Positions 8,655-16,915 of a DNA stretch of 64,000 nucleotides are shown here, in pieces. Each line of letters opens with the position of its first letter. The first letter of the stretch is position 1. The DNA comes from an uncultured Caryophanales bacterium (GTDB taxonomy: Bacteria > Bacillota_I > Bacilli_A > RF39 > UBA660): positions 1-64,000 of the forward strand of contig CAJLIR010000004.1 in NCBI GenBank assembly GCA_905206805.1. Direction: 5' to 3'. Below the pieces are notes generated by a model. The model saw only the letters and a program-made list of their open reading frames with translations. It did no database searches and had not been told where the DNA came from. Position numbers and translations under genes: made by a program.

Positions 8655-9182
8655 TTAAAGTTCAATTAATTTTTGAGTTTCAATATATTTATAAAAATCA
8701 TTACAAGTAATATGACACTTAGGTTTTTCATATTCATATAAAAAAACTTTTGAACTGTCACTTACTTCTTTATGACTACTTTTAAATTTATAAATTACAT
8801 CATCAAATAAATCTTTAATAGAATTATATTTATGAATACCTTTATATTCACCCCAAGAATGTTCAAACCAATAATAATTTTTATCGTCATTATATACTAA
8901 AAATGTATGTGAAGGTAACATATCATTATCAATAATATAAATAAAATAGGTTTTAAAATTAATATTACTATCAGAAAATAGTTTTCTTTCTAATTCAACC
9001 TGATCCCAACACACACCACATTTTGAAGTTAATAATTCTTCTGGTGTTTGCAAATAATAAAATTTATCAAATTCATTATCCCATTTATTTAAATCATTAA
9101 TTATATTTTGTCCACTGGAATCCTTAAATCCATATTCTATTTGATTCATTACAGAAAATATCTTTTTAACTTTATCTTTCAT
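8655..9182 (-). CDS. Transglutaminase-like cysteine protein
   Basis: 175 residues, no signal peptide. Contains an ordered Cys/His/aromatic set typical of the papain-like transglutaminase fold: KCGVCWDQVELER near residue 54, SHTFLVYNDD near residue 91, and WFEHSWGEYKGIH near residue 106. Such small proteins occur widely in Bacillota with unknown substrates. Stop is 46 bp upstream of the SpoIID-like start; tatD lies 14 bp upstream of it, so tatD and this gene are probably one transcript. Confidence 0.6.
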   Translation of the reverse strand: MKDKVKKIFSVMNQIEYGFKDSSGQNIINDLNKWDNEFDKFYYLQTPEELLTSKCGVCWDQVELERKLFSDSNINFKTYFIYIIDNDMLPSHTFLVYNDDKNYYWFEHSWGEYKGIHKYNSIKDLFDDVIYKFKSSHKEVSDSSKVFLYEYEKPKCHITCNDFYKYIETQKLIEL

Positions 9183-9196
9183 ATATACCTCAAAAT

Positions 9197-9955
9197 TTAC
9201 ATATATAATTTTTTAAATAGCCTTTTTGTATTTTTAGTAGTTATACTTTCAACTTCTTCAAAACTCATTTCTTTTACTTCAGCAATTTTACTTATTATGT
9301 ATTTTATATTAGATGTTCTATTAATTTCCCCTCTAAATGGTTCTGGTGAAATATACGGACTATCTGTTTCAACTAAAAATAAATCATTAGGCACTAACTT
9401 TGCTACTTCAATTGACTTTCTAGCTGTTTTATAAGTTATTCTACCTCCAAATGATATATAATAACCATTTTCTATTAAATAATTTAAAGCATCTATATCT
9501 GGTTGAAAACAATGAAAAACACATCCATATTTAGGTTTAACATAATTATTAAATATTTCTATTACTAATTTATTAGTATTATTAGAATGAATAACAACTG
9601 GTAAATGAAGTTCATTAGCAATTATAATTTGTTTAATCAAATATCTTTTTTGTTCTTCAAAATTATTTTTATTACTATCTAAACCAATTTCACCAATAGC
9701 AACAACTTTATCAGTAATTTCTAAATTATATAAGGAATTTATGTCTTGTGATTCAGTATATAAAGGATGTATTCCAATAGTAGAATAGAATTTGGGATTC
9801 ATTTTTGAAATCATAATTGATTCGTTTGAAGTATCAATATCAAGTCCAACATTTATAACACTTTCAATATCATCATTATCAATTATTTCATTAATATAAT
9901 CTAAAGTATTTTTTAAAACAATACTATTAATATGCATATGTGAGTCTATTGCCAT
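9197..9955 (-). CDS. tatD: TatD-family metal-dependent DNase
   Basis: TIM-barrel hydrolase with 3'-exonuclease and D-aminoacyl-tRNA deacylase-like activity reported in the family. 252 residues. Metal ligands visible: DSHMHIN at the N-terminus, AIGEIGLDSN, PVVIHSNN, CVFHCFQ and VETDSPYISPEPFRGEIN. No neighbours of the rsmI/ksgA type. The promoter region reads toward it from the 9956-10218 gap. Confidence 0.93.
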   Translation of the reverse strand: MAIDSHMHINSIVLKNTLDYINEIIDNDDIESVINVGLDIDTSNESIMISKMNPKFYSTIGIHPLYTESQDINSLYNLEITDKVVAIGEIGLDSNKNNFEEQKRYLIKQIIIANELHLPVVIHSNNTNKLVIEIFNNYVKPKYGCVFHCFQPDIDALNYLIENGYYISFGGRITYKTARKSIEVAKLVPNDLFLVETDSPYISPEPFRGEINRTSNIKYIISKIAEVKEMSFEEVESITTKNTKRLFKKLYM

Positions 9956-10218
9956 AATATCAACTCTTTTCCTATTATATATAATTCATATATTTATATT
10001 GATGCCATAAAAGATAAAATAAAACAACTATTAATAACACCAGTTATAAGTAGTAATTAATATAAGTGTAACACAAATAAACAAAAAATGCACAGTATTT
10101 TTGATATATTGTGCATTTTTGCATTTTTTAGACATTTTTTGCACAATCATAGTGCATTTTAGTATATAAACTCGAAAAGTTCGAGTATTAATCAATCTTG
10201 CGTTAGTAATTTAGATGT
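9956..10218. other. Intergenic region with several inverted repeats
   Basis: Left boundary of the accessory island. Contains an 11-bp perfect inverted repeat (AAAAATGCACA / TGTGCATTTTT, about 10086-10121) that followed by T-run on the minus strand serves as terminator for the gene at 10219, a second overlapping TGCAC dyad near 10140-10155, and the CTCGAAAAGTTCGAG dyad near 10170-10185. No ORF seen. No copy of the ssrA 3' end was found here. Confidence 0.5.
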
Positions 10219-10803
10219 TTACAACTTTTTACTTAATTTTTTGGGAACTATTTGTTCTTCATTAATCGATTTTATTACACTACCATCGAGAATATTAATA
10301 ATGTTAAAAGTATAATTATATTTTTTTAACAGTTCAGCTATAATTGCACATACTTCTGCGTTTATATACAAAGGATTAATATATATTGCAACACCATATT
10401 CGTCTATAGAAATATTATCTTCTATTACTATTTCTCTATCACAAAACGTATCATCACTTATTACTAATTCATCTAATAATTTTGGAGCAAGCAAAATACC
10501 AAATTTTGCATAATAAATAGCAACATCATATCCATTGTCATCTTTTATATTTTTTTTGAATCTAGATGCATAAATACTGTCAGAATGACATGCGACAAAG
10601 GTGAAATAATATGTATAAGGATTAGCACAATCGTTATGTGTAATACCATATTTTTTAAAATCACATGGCCTATAAATATATCTACATTTTAAGACACTTT
10701 CAAGTTTGGCTAAACAAAAATTTTGTCTAAATTTGCCATTGTTATCATTTTGCCAATCAACTATTCCATGGTATAAATAATACTTAACATCTAAATTTTT
10801 CAC
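10219..10803 (-). CDS. Island protein of unknown function
   Basis: 194 residues, GTG start behind AGGTGATAAC. Soluble, no signal peptide or membrane segment. Not recognised. The layout YLYHG...FCLAKLESVLKCRYIYRP, then THNDCANPYTYYFTFVACHSD, with a run of Cys and His in the first half, faintly recalls small ADP-ribosyltransferase-like or phage-defence proteins that begin Y-H-x-T and carry an LexIL-type helix. That is a guess, not an assignment. It sits at the outer edge of the ssrA-linked island, which fits an acquired gene. Confidence 0.6.
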   Translation of the reverse strand: MKNLDVKYYLYHGIVDWQNDNNGKFRQNFCLAKLESVLKCRYIYRPCDFKKYGITHNDCANPYTYYFTFVACHSDSIYASRFKKNIKDDNGYDVAIYYAKFGILLAPKLLDELVISDDTFCDREIVIEDNISIDEYGVAIYINPLYINAEVCAIIAELLKKYNYTFNIINILDGSVIKSINEEQIVPKKLSKKL

Positions 10804-10940
10804 GTTATCACCTGTAATTTTGGCCTTATTGTATCAAAATTCAATTAATAATTCAATAATATTTTATCATGACAAAATATTTAACCACTAGGTATTTTGA
10901 CACAAATATTAAAATTACTAGCGAGAATTTTTATTACATA

Positions 10941-10987
10941 AAAAAAATCAACCATATTTCAAACTGAAAATGTATTTAAAGTTTGAA
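10941..10987 (-). terminator. Terminator after the KilA-N remnant
   Basis: Stem TTCAAACT / AGTTTGAA (10958-10987) with a minus-strand T-run at 10941-10947. Same arrangement (repeat copy then hairpin) as copies B and C. Confidence 0.6.
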
Positions 10988-11008
10988 TAGTTCGAACATA
11001 TTCGCCAA

Positions 11009-11074
11009 TAGTGCTGACGACGAAGTAGTTTACAACTCTTTCGCATAAAGACGATTGATTTATATCAATCACTA
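11009..11074. repeat. Island repeat, copy A
   Basis: About 65 bp, nearly identical to copy C (14153-14220) and related to copy B (12711-12770). Conserved core GACGAAGTAGTTTACAACTC then a TTGATTTATATCAA dyad. On the plus strand GAAGTAGTT-TAC-AACTCTTTC can fold with one mismatch and one G-T pair. It follows the 3' end of a minus-strand gene and precedes a terminator, as in the other copies. Function unknown: attachment site, remnant RNA gene or mobile repeat. Confidence 0.75.
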
Positions 11075-11134
11075 ATTTAATTATACACTATTTTTATAAA
11101 TAATTCCATATTTTTAAATTTGGAAATTTCACTT

Positions 11135-11862
11135 CTATTTACTCTCAATTAAATATTTATTATCTTCATTTACTTGTTGTTGTAATACTTCTAATTCCTT
11201 AACATTCTTATTATTTCTTAAAGCTCCCATTTGATTTCTTGCTGATTCATTTAATTGAATAAGTCTATCAGATTGTTTTATATTCATTCTAATCAATTCT
11301 GCATTTGTGTTTTCTAAATTATTTAAAATAATTAGATGAAGTAAATCTGTATAATCCCTCATATTCCCATTCTTAGAAAGTTTTGGATTATCTTCTTTCC
11401 ATTCTTTAGCAGTCATACCAAACAATGCAACATTTAATACATCTGCCTCATTTGCATATACAAACTTAATTTGTTGTTCTGTTAAAGTAGGAACTATATA
11501 TTTTTTTATTGCATCAGTATGAACAACATAATTTAATTTAGATAATAATCTATTTGCATGCCATTCAATTTTTTCTTGATATGTTTCATTTCTTTTTAAT
11601 CTTTCAAATTCTTTAATTAAATATAATTTAAATTCAGGACTAATCCAACTAGCAAACTCAAAAGCAATATCACTTCTTGCAAAAGTTCCACCACCATATT
11701 TACCCGATTTAGAAATAATACCAATAGCATTTGTTTCCCTAATCCATTTTTGAGGCTACATAGTAAATGCATGTCTTCCTGCTTCATTTTTAAAGTGGAC
11801 GAATTCGACCACTTTAAAATTTTCATTATTTAATTCTTCCCATACGCCTAGAAAAGAAATTA
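11135..11862 (-). pseudogene. KilA-N domain protein, broken copy 1
   Basis: C-terminal three quarters of a phage-type KilA-N protein. In one frame it reads FLGVWEELNNENF, NEAGRHAF, then an in-frame TAG at 11756-11758, then PQKWIRETNAIGIISKSG, FEFASWISPEFKLYLIKEF, EADVLNVALFGMTAKEW and a diverged tail. The N-terminus is missing: a 366-bp deletion relative to copy 2 fuses it to the relaxase tail upstream. KilA-N proteins are typically phage or plasmid DNA-binding/antirepressor proteins. Near-identical to copy 2 except the last 70 or so residues. Confidence 0.8.
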
Positions 11863-11865
11863 AGA

Positions 11866-12355
11866 ATTTGTCTTGTAAGAACTTAATAAATTTCTTCCAT
11901 AATTCTTTGAAATAATCTAATGCTTCTTGTAATTGAGATACTTTATCTTCTAACATACCAATAGTATCTTCTGAAAATTCTGATCTATTTTCTAAATCTG
12001 ATATTCTTTCATCTCTTGTTTGTATTTTTTTATTTAGGTTTCTAACTTCATTAGAGTGTTCTCTCATATCATCTTCGTATTTTTTCAAAATAACATCTAT
12101 GAATTTGCATATTTTAAATTAGAATTAGTATCATTAGTTTGTTCTATTTAATTTTTAATTTTATCAATATCCTCACTTGAAATAGTGAAGTTATTTTTAT
12201 TCATAATTGTTGGTTTTAAGTTTTCAATGATATTATTTATTTCGTTAGATTTATCGTTTAATTCATCAGTTTTATTATTTAATTCTTTAAGTTCTTTTTT
12301 ATATTTGTTAAATTCAATATAAAAATGTACAAAAAATTGAAAATAAAAATATCGT
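11866..12355 (-). pseudogene. MobV/Pre-type relaxase C-terminal remnant, copy 1
   Basis: Coiled-coil tail resembling the C-terminus of plasmid mobilisation/recombination (Pre/Mob) proteins: FNKYKKELKELNNKTDEL, then SSEDIDKIKN, a stop, and after a frameshift KKYEDDMREHSNEVRNLNKK and a long heptad region ending in FKELWKKFIKFLQDK. The relaxase catalytic domain is absent. The last part is fused in frame with the KilA-N remnant by a deletion. Assignment rests on the pattern of the tail only; a different coiled-coil protein is possible. Confidence 0.55.
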
Positions 12356-12385
12356 TTTTTCTACATTCTTATAGTATCATTAACA

Positions 12386-12649
12386 GATACTAACAAAGAT
12401 AAATATTTTAAACTCTCTGGTGTAAAAAGAATAACACTACATTAATTTAGACATAGTCATGTTTCATTCTTAGCAAATGAATATGTTAAAAATGATCAAA
12501 CAGACACTACTAAATTTTTTATTATAACAAGTGCAAGAATGAATCATACAATAGAATTTATGCAAAACACTTATCTTCATCTATTTGATGATTTTCAAAA
12601 AGAAATAGTAGACTTGATCAATAAGAAAACAAACAATATTTATGGTTAG
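12386..12649 (+). pseudogene. Tyrosine recombinase C-terminal remnant, copy 1
   Basis: Catalytic half of a phage/ICE integrase: KYFKLSGVKRITLH, a stop replacing the usual Asp of LHDFRHSH, then FRHSHVSFLANEYV (catalytic Arg and His), RMNHTIEFMQ (second His) and NTYLHLF (nucleophile Tyr), ending about 12649. The N-terminal arm-binding and core-binding domains are gone. It points toward repeat copy B, as copy 2 points toward the ssrA 3' end. Confidence 0.85.
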
Positions 12650-12669
12650 CAAGATCAAAAGCAAGACCA

Positions 12670-12701
12670 AAAAAAATTAAAACCGTTGATTTTCAACGGT
12701 T
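12670..12701 (-). terminator. Terminator beside repeat copy B
   Basis: Hairpin AACCGTTGA-TTTTCAACGGTT-like dyad (12681-12701) followed on the minus strand by TTAATTTTTTT. Very similar in spacing and flanks to the terminator that follows ssrA at 16886-16905. Confidence 0.8.
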
Positions 12702-12710
12702 AATTTCATA

Positions 12711-12770
12711 TTGGTGCTGACGACGTAAAGGTTTACAACTTTGTTGACGAATCTAATATATAAATCAATC
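12711..12770. repeat. Island repeat, copy B
   Basis: Diverged copy: GTGCTGACGACG, then AAGGTT-TAC-AACTTT where copies A and C have AGTAGTT-TAC-AACTCT. The base changes largely keep the hairpin on the plus strand, which hints at structural constraint. Lies between the AlbA_2 gene (its 3' side) and a terminator; the TTGGTG at 12711 matches the TTGGTG at the ssrA 3' end. Confidence 0.65.
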
Positions 12771-12775
12771 TAATA

Positions 12776-14047
12776 TTATTTTAACACATATGTAATATTT
12801 TTTCCACTTCCAACCATAACAATTAATTTATTTTCGCGCATATTATTTAATATATTTTTAGCTCTCGTTGAAGAAATATCTAATAATTGTTCAACTATAT
12901 TTCTATTTATCTTATTATTTTTCTTTAAATATTCTACTATTTTTTCTTCTTGTGTTAAATTAGAAGGTAATATTTTTTCATGATTTTCAACATAGTTAAC
13001 ATTATATAATGTTACATTAAATGCATTATCTGTATCTACAAATATAGGTTTTTTATTATAATCATCGTATGATTGAATTATTCTGCCAATTCCAGTCCCA
13101 AAACTTTCAACATATTTTAATCTATAAAATATATTTGCCAAATTAGGATTTCTGCTTTCGGATATTCCTAAATATAAATCATTTAAGCTTAACCCTTTAA
13201 CAATACCACCCAATGAAGTTATTTCAAAATGATCATCATAAAGTGAAATAAGAATACTTCCTTTGTAATTATAGTCTCTATGAATAATTGCATTTAATAA
13301 TGATTCTCTTATCGCATATTCAGGGTAATCCTTTGTATCAATTCTTTCTAACCCAACAATTCTTCCTTTAGTTTTATTAAATAAGTCTAAATATTCAAAA
13401 ACTTCATTTACTTGTTTTAAAACTGATCCAGTAAATTCTTTTCTATCTTTAAATTCCAACTTATTTGTTCCATTATAAATTGCACATTTTATTGAATAAG
13501 GACATTCATCAGATAATAATAATCCTAAATTTGTATATTGATTATTTAAATTAATAATATTTAAACTCTTATATTTATTATTATCTAACGATATATTATG
13601 TTTATTGAAAATTGATTTAAGCGTTTTAAAATTTAATTTTTGATTTTGAGAAACAAGTGTTTCAAATGAATCGCCTTGATTTTCAATAAGCATTTTCTTT
13701 ATAACTTCTTCACTTGCAGGAGCACTTGTATTTCCATATCTTAAATACACACCAGAAGTCTTTATGCCTTTATCAGTTAAATAATATGGTTTGTTAGGTG
13801 CATCCATTACATTGATTTCTATAATATCTTTATCACCTATATTTATTAAATTAACTGATGTATATAATGTTAAATTGCTTTTAATTCCTTCTCGTATCAT
13901 TCCTGAAAGAGATTCTAAATCTCCTTTTGCGTTATTTAGACCAATAACATTTCCGCCATCATCAATACCAATGTATATTTTTCCACCCTTAGTATTTGCA
14001 AATGCAATTATTTCTTTTTTTATATCTTTCGTTAACTCAATTTTCAA
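12776..14047 (-). CDS. AlbA_2/Schlafen-type DNA-binding protein with winged-helix C-terminus
   Basis: RecG-like 'divergent AAA-4' family regulator or defence protein. N-terminal AlbA_2 domain: EIIAFANTKGGKIYIGIDDGGNVIGL, SGVYLRYGNTS. Middle C-terminal domain: YPEYAIRESLLNAIIHRDYNYKGS, ISLYDDHFEITSLGG, SRNPNLANIFYRLKYVESFGTGIGRI. Last 60 residues form a winged helix (EYLKKNNKINRNIVEQLLDIS). No Trp at all. The start is uncertain: the open frame begins at a TTG (14047) that truncates the expected ETLELK-type N-terminus; an in-frame GTG at 14098 would restore it but is followed four codons later by TGA. See the tandem repeat entry. Confidence 0.85.
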   Translation of the reverse strand: MKIELTKDIKKEIIAFANTKGGKIYIGIDDGGNVIGLNNAKGDLESLSGMIREGIKSNLTLYTSVNLINIGDKDIIEINVMDAPNKPYYLTDKGIKTSGVYLRYGNTSAPASEEVIKKMLIENQGDSFETLVSQNQKLNFKTLKSIFNKHNISLDNNKYKSLNIINLNNQYTNLGLLLSDECPYSIKCAIYNGTNKLEFKDRKEFTGSVLKQVNEVFEYLDLFNKTKGRIVGLERIDTKDYPEYAIRESLLNAIIHRDYNYKGSILISLYDDHFEITSLGGIVKGLSLNDLYLGISESRNPNLANIFYRLKYVESFGTGIGRIIQSYDDYNKKPIFVDTDNAFNVTLYNVNYVENHEKILPSNLTQEEKIVEYLKKNNKINRNIVEQLLDISSTRAKNILNNMRENKLIVMVGSGKNITYVLK

Positions 14048-14065
14048 TTCTGTATATTCATCTTC

Positions 14066-14098
14066 TTTTCGGTCACTTTTCAGTCACTTTTCGGCCAC
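14066..14098 (-). repeat. Three 11-bp tandem repeats at the AlbA_2 gene start
   Basis: Minus-strand units GTGGCCGAAAA, GTGACTGAAAA, GTGACCGAAAA, each containing a GTG start candidate. Because 11 is not a multiple of 3, gain or loss of a unit changes which GTG is in frame with the body of the gene. At present the first GTG is in frame but meets a TGA; the other two are out of frame. Confidence 0.8.
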
Positions 14099-14113
14099 TA
14101 TATATTTTTAAAC

Positions 14114-14140
14114 AAGAAAAAACGAACTATTTCTAGTTCG
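14114..14140 (-). terminator. Terminator after the two-gene cassette
   Basis: CGAACTA-TTTC-TAGTTCG dyad (14123-14140) followed on the minus strand by TTTTTTCTTG. Stands just beyond repeat copy C. Confidence 0.75.
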
Positions 14141-14152
14141 AATAAATCTTTA

Positions 14153-14220
14153 ATGGTGCGAATGACGAAGTAGTTTACAACTCTTTCGCATAAAGACGAT
14201 TGACATTTGAATCAATCACT
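14153..14220. repeat. Island repeat, copy C
   Basis: Near-identical to copy A over about 60 bp, including the core GACGAAGTAGTTTACAACTC and TTTCGCATAAAGACGATTGA, with GGTGCGAAT instead of GTGCTGAC at the left edge. Sits after the stop of the 14247 gene and before a terminator. Confidence 0.75.
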
Positions 14221-14246
14221 ATATTTTTTAATAAACAGAATAAAAA

Positions 14247-14477
14247 CTATTCTTTGTTACCATGTGTATTATTATAAACAATTTTTATAACTTTTTCTAA
14301 TTCTTCAGCATCTGAAATTTCAACAATTTCATCATTTTCTAATTTACCATATATAATATTAGAAGTGTTATTTATATCTACTAAATAAACATAATTAATT
14401 CCATTATCATTAAATTGATCTACAACACTATACTCATTATCATCAGCAAGTGTTAATATATTTCCTTTTTCAAACAT
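14247..14477 (-). CDS. Small acidic island protein
   Basis: 76 residues from MFEKGNIL; start chosen by the TAGGAGATATAAG site in front. Pattern DNEYSVVDQFNDNGINYVYLVDINN...YGKLENDEIVEISDAEELEKVIKIV resembles the small DUF1292-like beta-rich proteins of Bacillota that handle no known substrate. Soluble, no membrane segment. Ten bases after the membrane-protein gene stop, so the pair is one operon and one cassette bounded by repeat copy C. Confidence 0.65.
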   Translation of the reverse strand: MFEKGNILTLADDNEYSVVDQFNDNGINYVYLVDINNTSNIIYGKLENDEIVEISDAEELEKVIKIVYNNTHGNKE

Positions 14478-14487
14478 CTTATATCTC

Positions 14488-14913
14488 CTATCTACTTTTT
14501 GCTTGGTGTTCAACAATATCTTGATAATCTTCTGGTTGATTATCCATCATATCATAAAACTCTTGATTAGCCTTTTTATATTTTTTATTATGCTTAATAT
14601 ATTTAGAATAACTTGCCGCTGTTGCAATCATTGTACCCCACATTGCAGGTGTAAATGTTCCTAAATATTCCTTTAGAGCTTCAAATGAACTTAATGCTTG
14701 AATTTCAGTTTGGATAGCTTGATCCATATCAACTCCAGAAAAATGTGTAGCTACTATTAATCCAGCAAAACATACACCTGACGCAATAGCAAACGTACTT
14801 TTCTTTTTATGCTCCTCTGATAATGTATTATTTATACTTTTAATTTTTAATATCCTAGCAGATTCATTTTGTGCTGCAATTAATCTTGCATAATCTTTTG
14901 ATTCATTTTCCAA
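14488..14913 (-). CDS. Two-helix membrane protein of the island
   Basis: 141 residues. N-terminal 40 residues are polar and helical, then two hydrophobic segments at about 42-61 (STFAIASGVCFAGLIVATHF) and 88-108 (TPAMWGTMIATAA), then a Lys/Asn-rich tail. Not recognised. First gene of a two-gene unit with the DUF1292-like protein; a GGAGG site precedes the ATG. Could be a phage- or plasmid-borne accessory pair, for example a toxin-antitoxin or superinfection function, but no motif shows this. Confidence 0.6.
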   Translation of the reverse strand: MENESKDYARLIAAQNESARILKIKSINNTLSEEHKKKSTFAIASGVCFAGLIVATHFSGVDMDQAIQTEIQALSSFEALKEYLGTFTPAMWGTMIATAASYSKYIKHNKKYKKANQEFYDMMDNQPEDYQDIVEHQAKSR

Positions 14914-15001
14914 CTTGAATACCTCCTCTGTTTATATTATAACACATTTTTTCATATTGTAATAATTAATTGTCAAATTACTTGTCAAATGTTTAACATA
15001 A

Positions 15002-15880
15002 TTATCTGTTTTCAAGCAGTATTTTATCATTAATTTGATTTTGTAATAATGAGAATTCTTTAATATTCTTATTATTCTTTAACACTTCCATTTGCATTCT
15101 TGCGTTATTATTAAATTTAATTAATCTTTCCCTTTGTGAAATATTATCTGATATTAAACTAGTTGTTTCTAAATTACTTAATATTACTAAATGTAATAAA
15201 TCAGTATAATCCCTCATATTCCCATTCTTAGCAAGTTTTGGATTATCTTCTTTCCATTCTTTAGCAGTCATACCAAACAATGCAACATTTAATACATCTG
15301 CCTCATTTGCATATACAAACTTAATTTGTTGTTCTGTTAAAGTAGGAACTATATATTTTTTTATTGCATCAGTATGAACAACATAATTTAATTTAGATAA
15401 TAATCTATTTGCATGCCATTCAATTTTTTCTTGATATGTTTCATTTCTTTTTAATCTTTCAAATTCTTTAATTAAATATAATTTAAATTCAGGACTAATC
15501 CAACTAGCAAACTCAAAAGCAATATCACTTCTTGCAAAAGTTCCACCACCATATTTACCCGATTTAGAAATAATACCAATAGCATTTGTTTCCCTAATCC
15601 ATTTTTGAGGCTACATAGTAAATGCATGTCTTCCTGCTTCATTTTTAAAGTGGACGAATTCGACCACTTTAAAATTTTCATTATTTAATTCTTCCCATAC
15701 GCCTAGAAAAGAAATTGTTTCTTTATTTCTTAATCAATTTTTAACAACATCTGCTGGTGCTTCATCATTTTGCGTTTTTGCTAAGTCTGTTAATGATATA
15801 TATTCGTATCCATCAACTCTAACTACATTAATTTTACTACCTTTAACATCTATCTCTGATTGAATTATATTATTTTTCAT
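15002..15880 (-). pseudogene. KilA-N domain protein, near-complete copy 2
   Basis: One continuous 293-codon frame from ATG 15880 interrupted by only two nonsense codons: TGA at 15734-15736 in N-x-LRNKETISFLG, where the family has Trp, and TAG at 15611-15613 in HAFTM-x-PQKW. Order: MKNNIIQSEIDVKGSKI, DGYEYISLTDLAKTQ, the KilA-N core FLGVWEELNNENF to YGGGTFARSDIAFEF, then EADVLNVALFGMTAKEW and a helical tail. All other Trp codons are TGG, so nonsense mutation explains the TGA best. Copy 1 carries the same TAG. Confidence 0.85.
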
Positions 15881-15952
15881 AAGTTTCTGAATTAGTCAAT
15901 CGTGTCTGACTAATCTATTAATTTTTTCATCTAATATAGTTTTACCATAAAA

Positions 15953-16576
15953 TTATCGTTCTAAATTAGCTTCTTTGCTATTATAACTACTAAATTCATT
16001 TTGTATAACTTCTAGATCATCATCATCAATTATTTCTTCCTCGTTCAATTCATCAATTAAGTCATCATATTTATTTGAAAAAAAGAATTTGTCTTGTAAG
16101 AACTTAATAAATTTCTTCCATAATTCTTTGAAATAATCTAATGCTTCTTGTAATTGAGATACTTTATCTTCTAACATACCAATAGTATCTTCTGAAAATT
16201 CTGATCTATTTTCTAAATCTGATATTCTTTCATCTCTTGTTTGTATTTTTTTATTTAGGTTTCTAACTTCATTAGAGTGTTCTCTCATATCATCTTCGTA
16301 TTTTTTCAAAATAACATCTATGAATTTGCATATTTTAAATTAGAATTAGTATCATTAGTTTGTTCTATTTAATTTTTAATTTTATCAATATCCTCACTTG
16401 AAATAGTGAAGTTATTTTTATTCATAATTGTTGGTTTTAAGTTTTCAATGATATTATTTATTTCGTTAGATTTATCGTTTAATTCATCAGTTTTATTATT
16501 TAATTCTTTAAGTTCTTTTTTATATTTGTTAAATTCAATATAAAAATGTACAAAAAATTGAAAATAAAAATATCGT
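15953..16576 (-). pseudogene. MobV/Pre-type relaxase C-terminal remnant, copy 2
   Basis: Same coiled-coil tail as copy 1, here with its own natural end: after FIKFLQDK it continues into an acidic NKYDDLIDELNEEEII tail and stops at 15953. The upstream part has a stop and a frameshift shared with copy 1. The catalytic relaxase domain is missing. A short open stretch between 15881 and 15952 (ILDEKINRLVRHD-stop-LIQKL) is of unknown origin. Confidence 0.55.
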
Positions 16577-16606
16577 TTTTTCTACATTCTTATAGTATCA
16601 TTAACA

Positions 16607-16851
16607 GATACTAACAAAGATAAATATTTTAAACTCTCTGGTGTAAAAAGAATAACACTACATTAATTTAGACATAGTCATGTTTCATTCTTAGCAAATG
16701 AATATGTTAAAAATGATCAAACAGACACTACTAAATTTTTTATTATAACAAGTGCAAGAATGAATCATACAATAGAATTTATGCAAAAACATATATGCAT
16801 TTATTTCCAACAATACAAGATGAAATAGTTGATTTATTAGATAATTTATAA
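16607..16851 (+). pseudogene. Tyrosine recombinase C-terminal remnant, copy 2
   Basis: Same catalytic fragment as copy 1 with the same stop before FRHSH. A one-base deletion after EFMQ shifts to a frame that continues TYMHLFPTIQDEIVDLL, the classic integrase ending with the nucleophile Tyr, to a stop at 16851. It lies 65 bp from the ssrA 3' end and points at it, the position expected for an integrase that used ssrA as attachment site. Confidence 0.87.
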
Positions 16852-16877
16852 ATTTTAGTACCCAAACAGTACCTAAA

Positions 16878-16905
16878 AAATTAAAAACCTTGAAATTTCA
16901 AGGTT
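16878..16905 (-). terminator. ssrA terminator
   Basis: Palindrome AACCTTGAAATTTCAAGGTT (16886-16905) followed on the minus strand by TTTTAATTTTTT. About 10 bases after the tmRNA CCA end. Confidence 0.85.
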
Positions 16906-16915
16906 ATTTTCTTAT

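Larger units (their letters stand above)
10804..11134. other. Intergenic stretch with repeat element and terminator
   Basis: About 330 bp upstream of the orphan gene. It contains the promoter side of that gene at its left, a terminator hairpin at 10958-10987 and repeat copy A at 11009-11074. No coding frame supported. Confidence 0.5.

Noticed and set aside
10080..10190. CRISPR array because of repeated TGCA-rich segments
   Set aside because: The repeats are irregular dyads without constant spacer length, and no cas genes are present.
11009..11074. Degenerate tRNA or tmRNA in the island repeats
   Set aside because: The GCACCA-like edge is suggestive in B and C, but no cloverleaf or T-loop consensus can be built and copy A lacks CCA.
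11009..14220. Integron with attC sites
   Set aside because: No GTTRRRY/RYYYAAC pair at the ends of the repeats and no integron integrase; only the cassette-like layout is similar.
15002..16851. Recoded genetic code (UGA = Trp) for the host
   Set aside because: scpA, spmA and yidD end naturally in TGA within coupled overlaps, and Trp is encoded by TGG in core genes.
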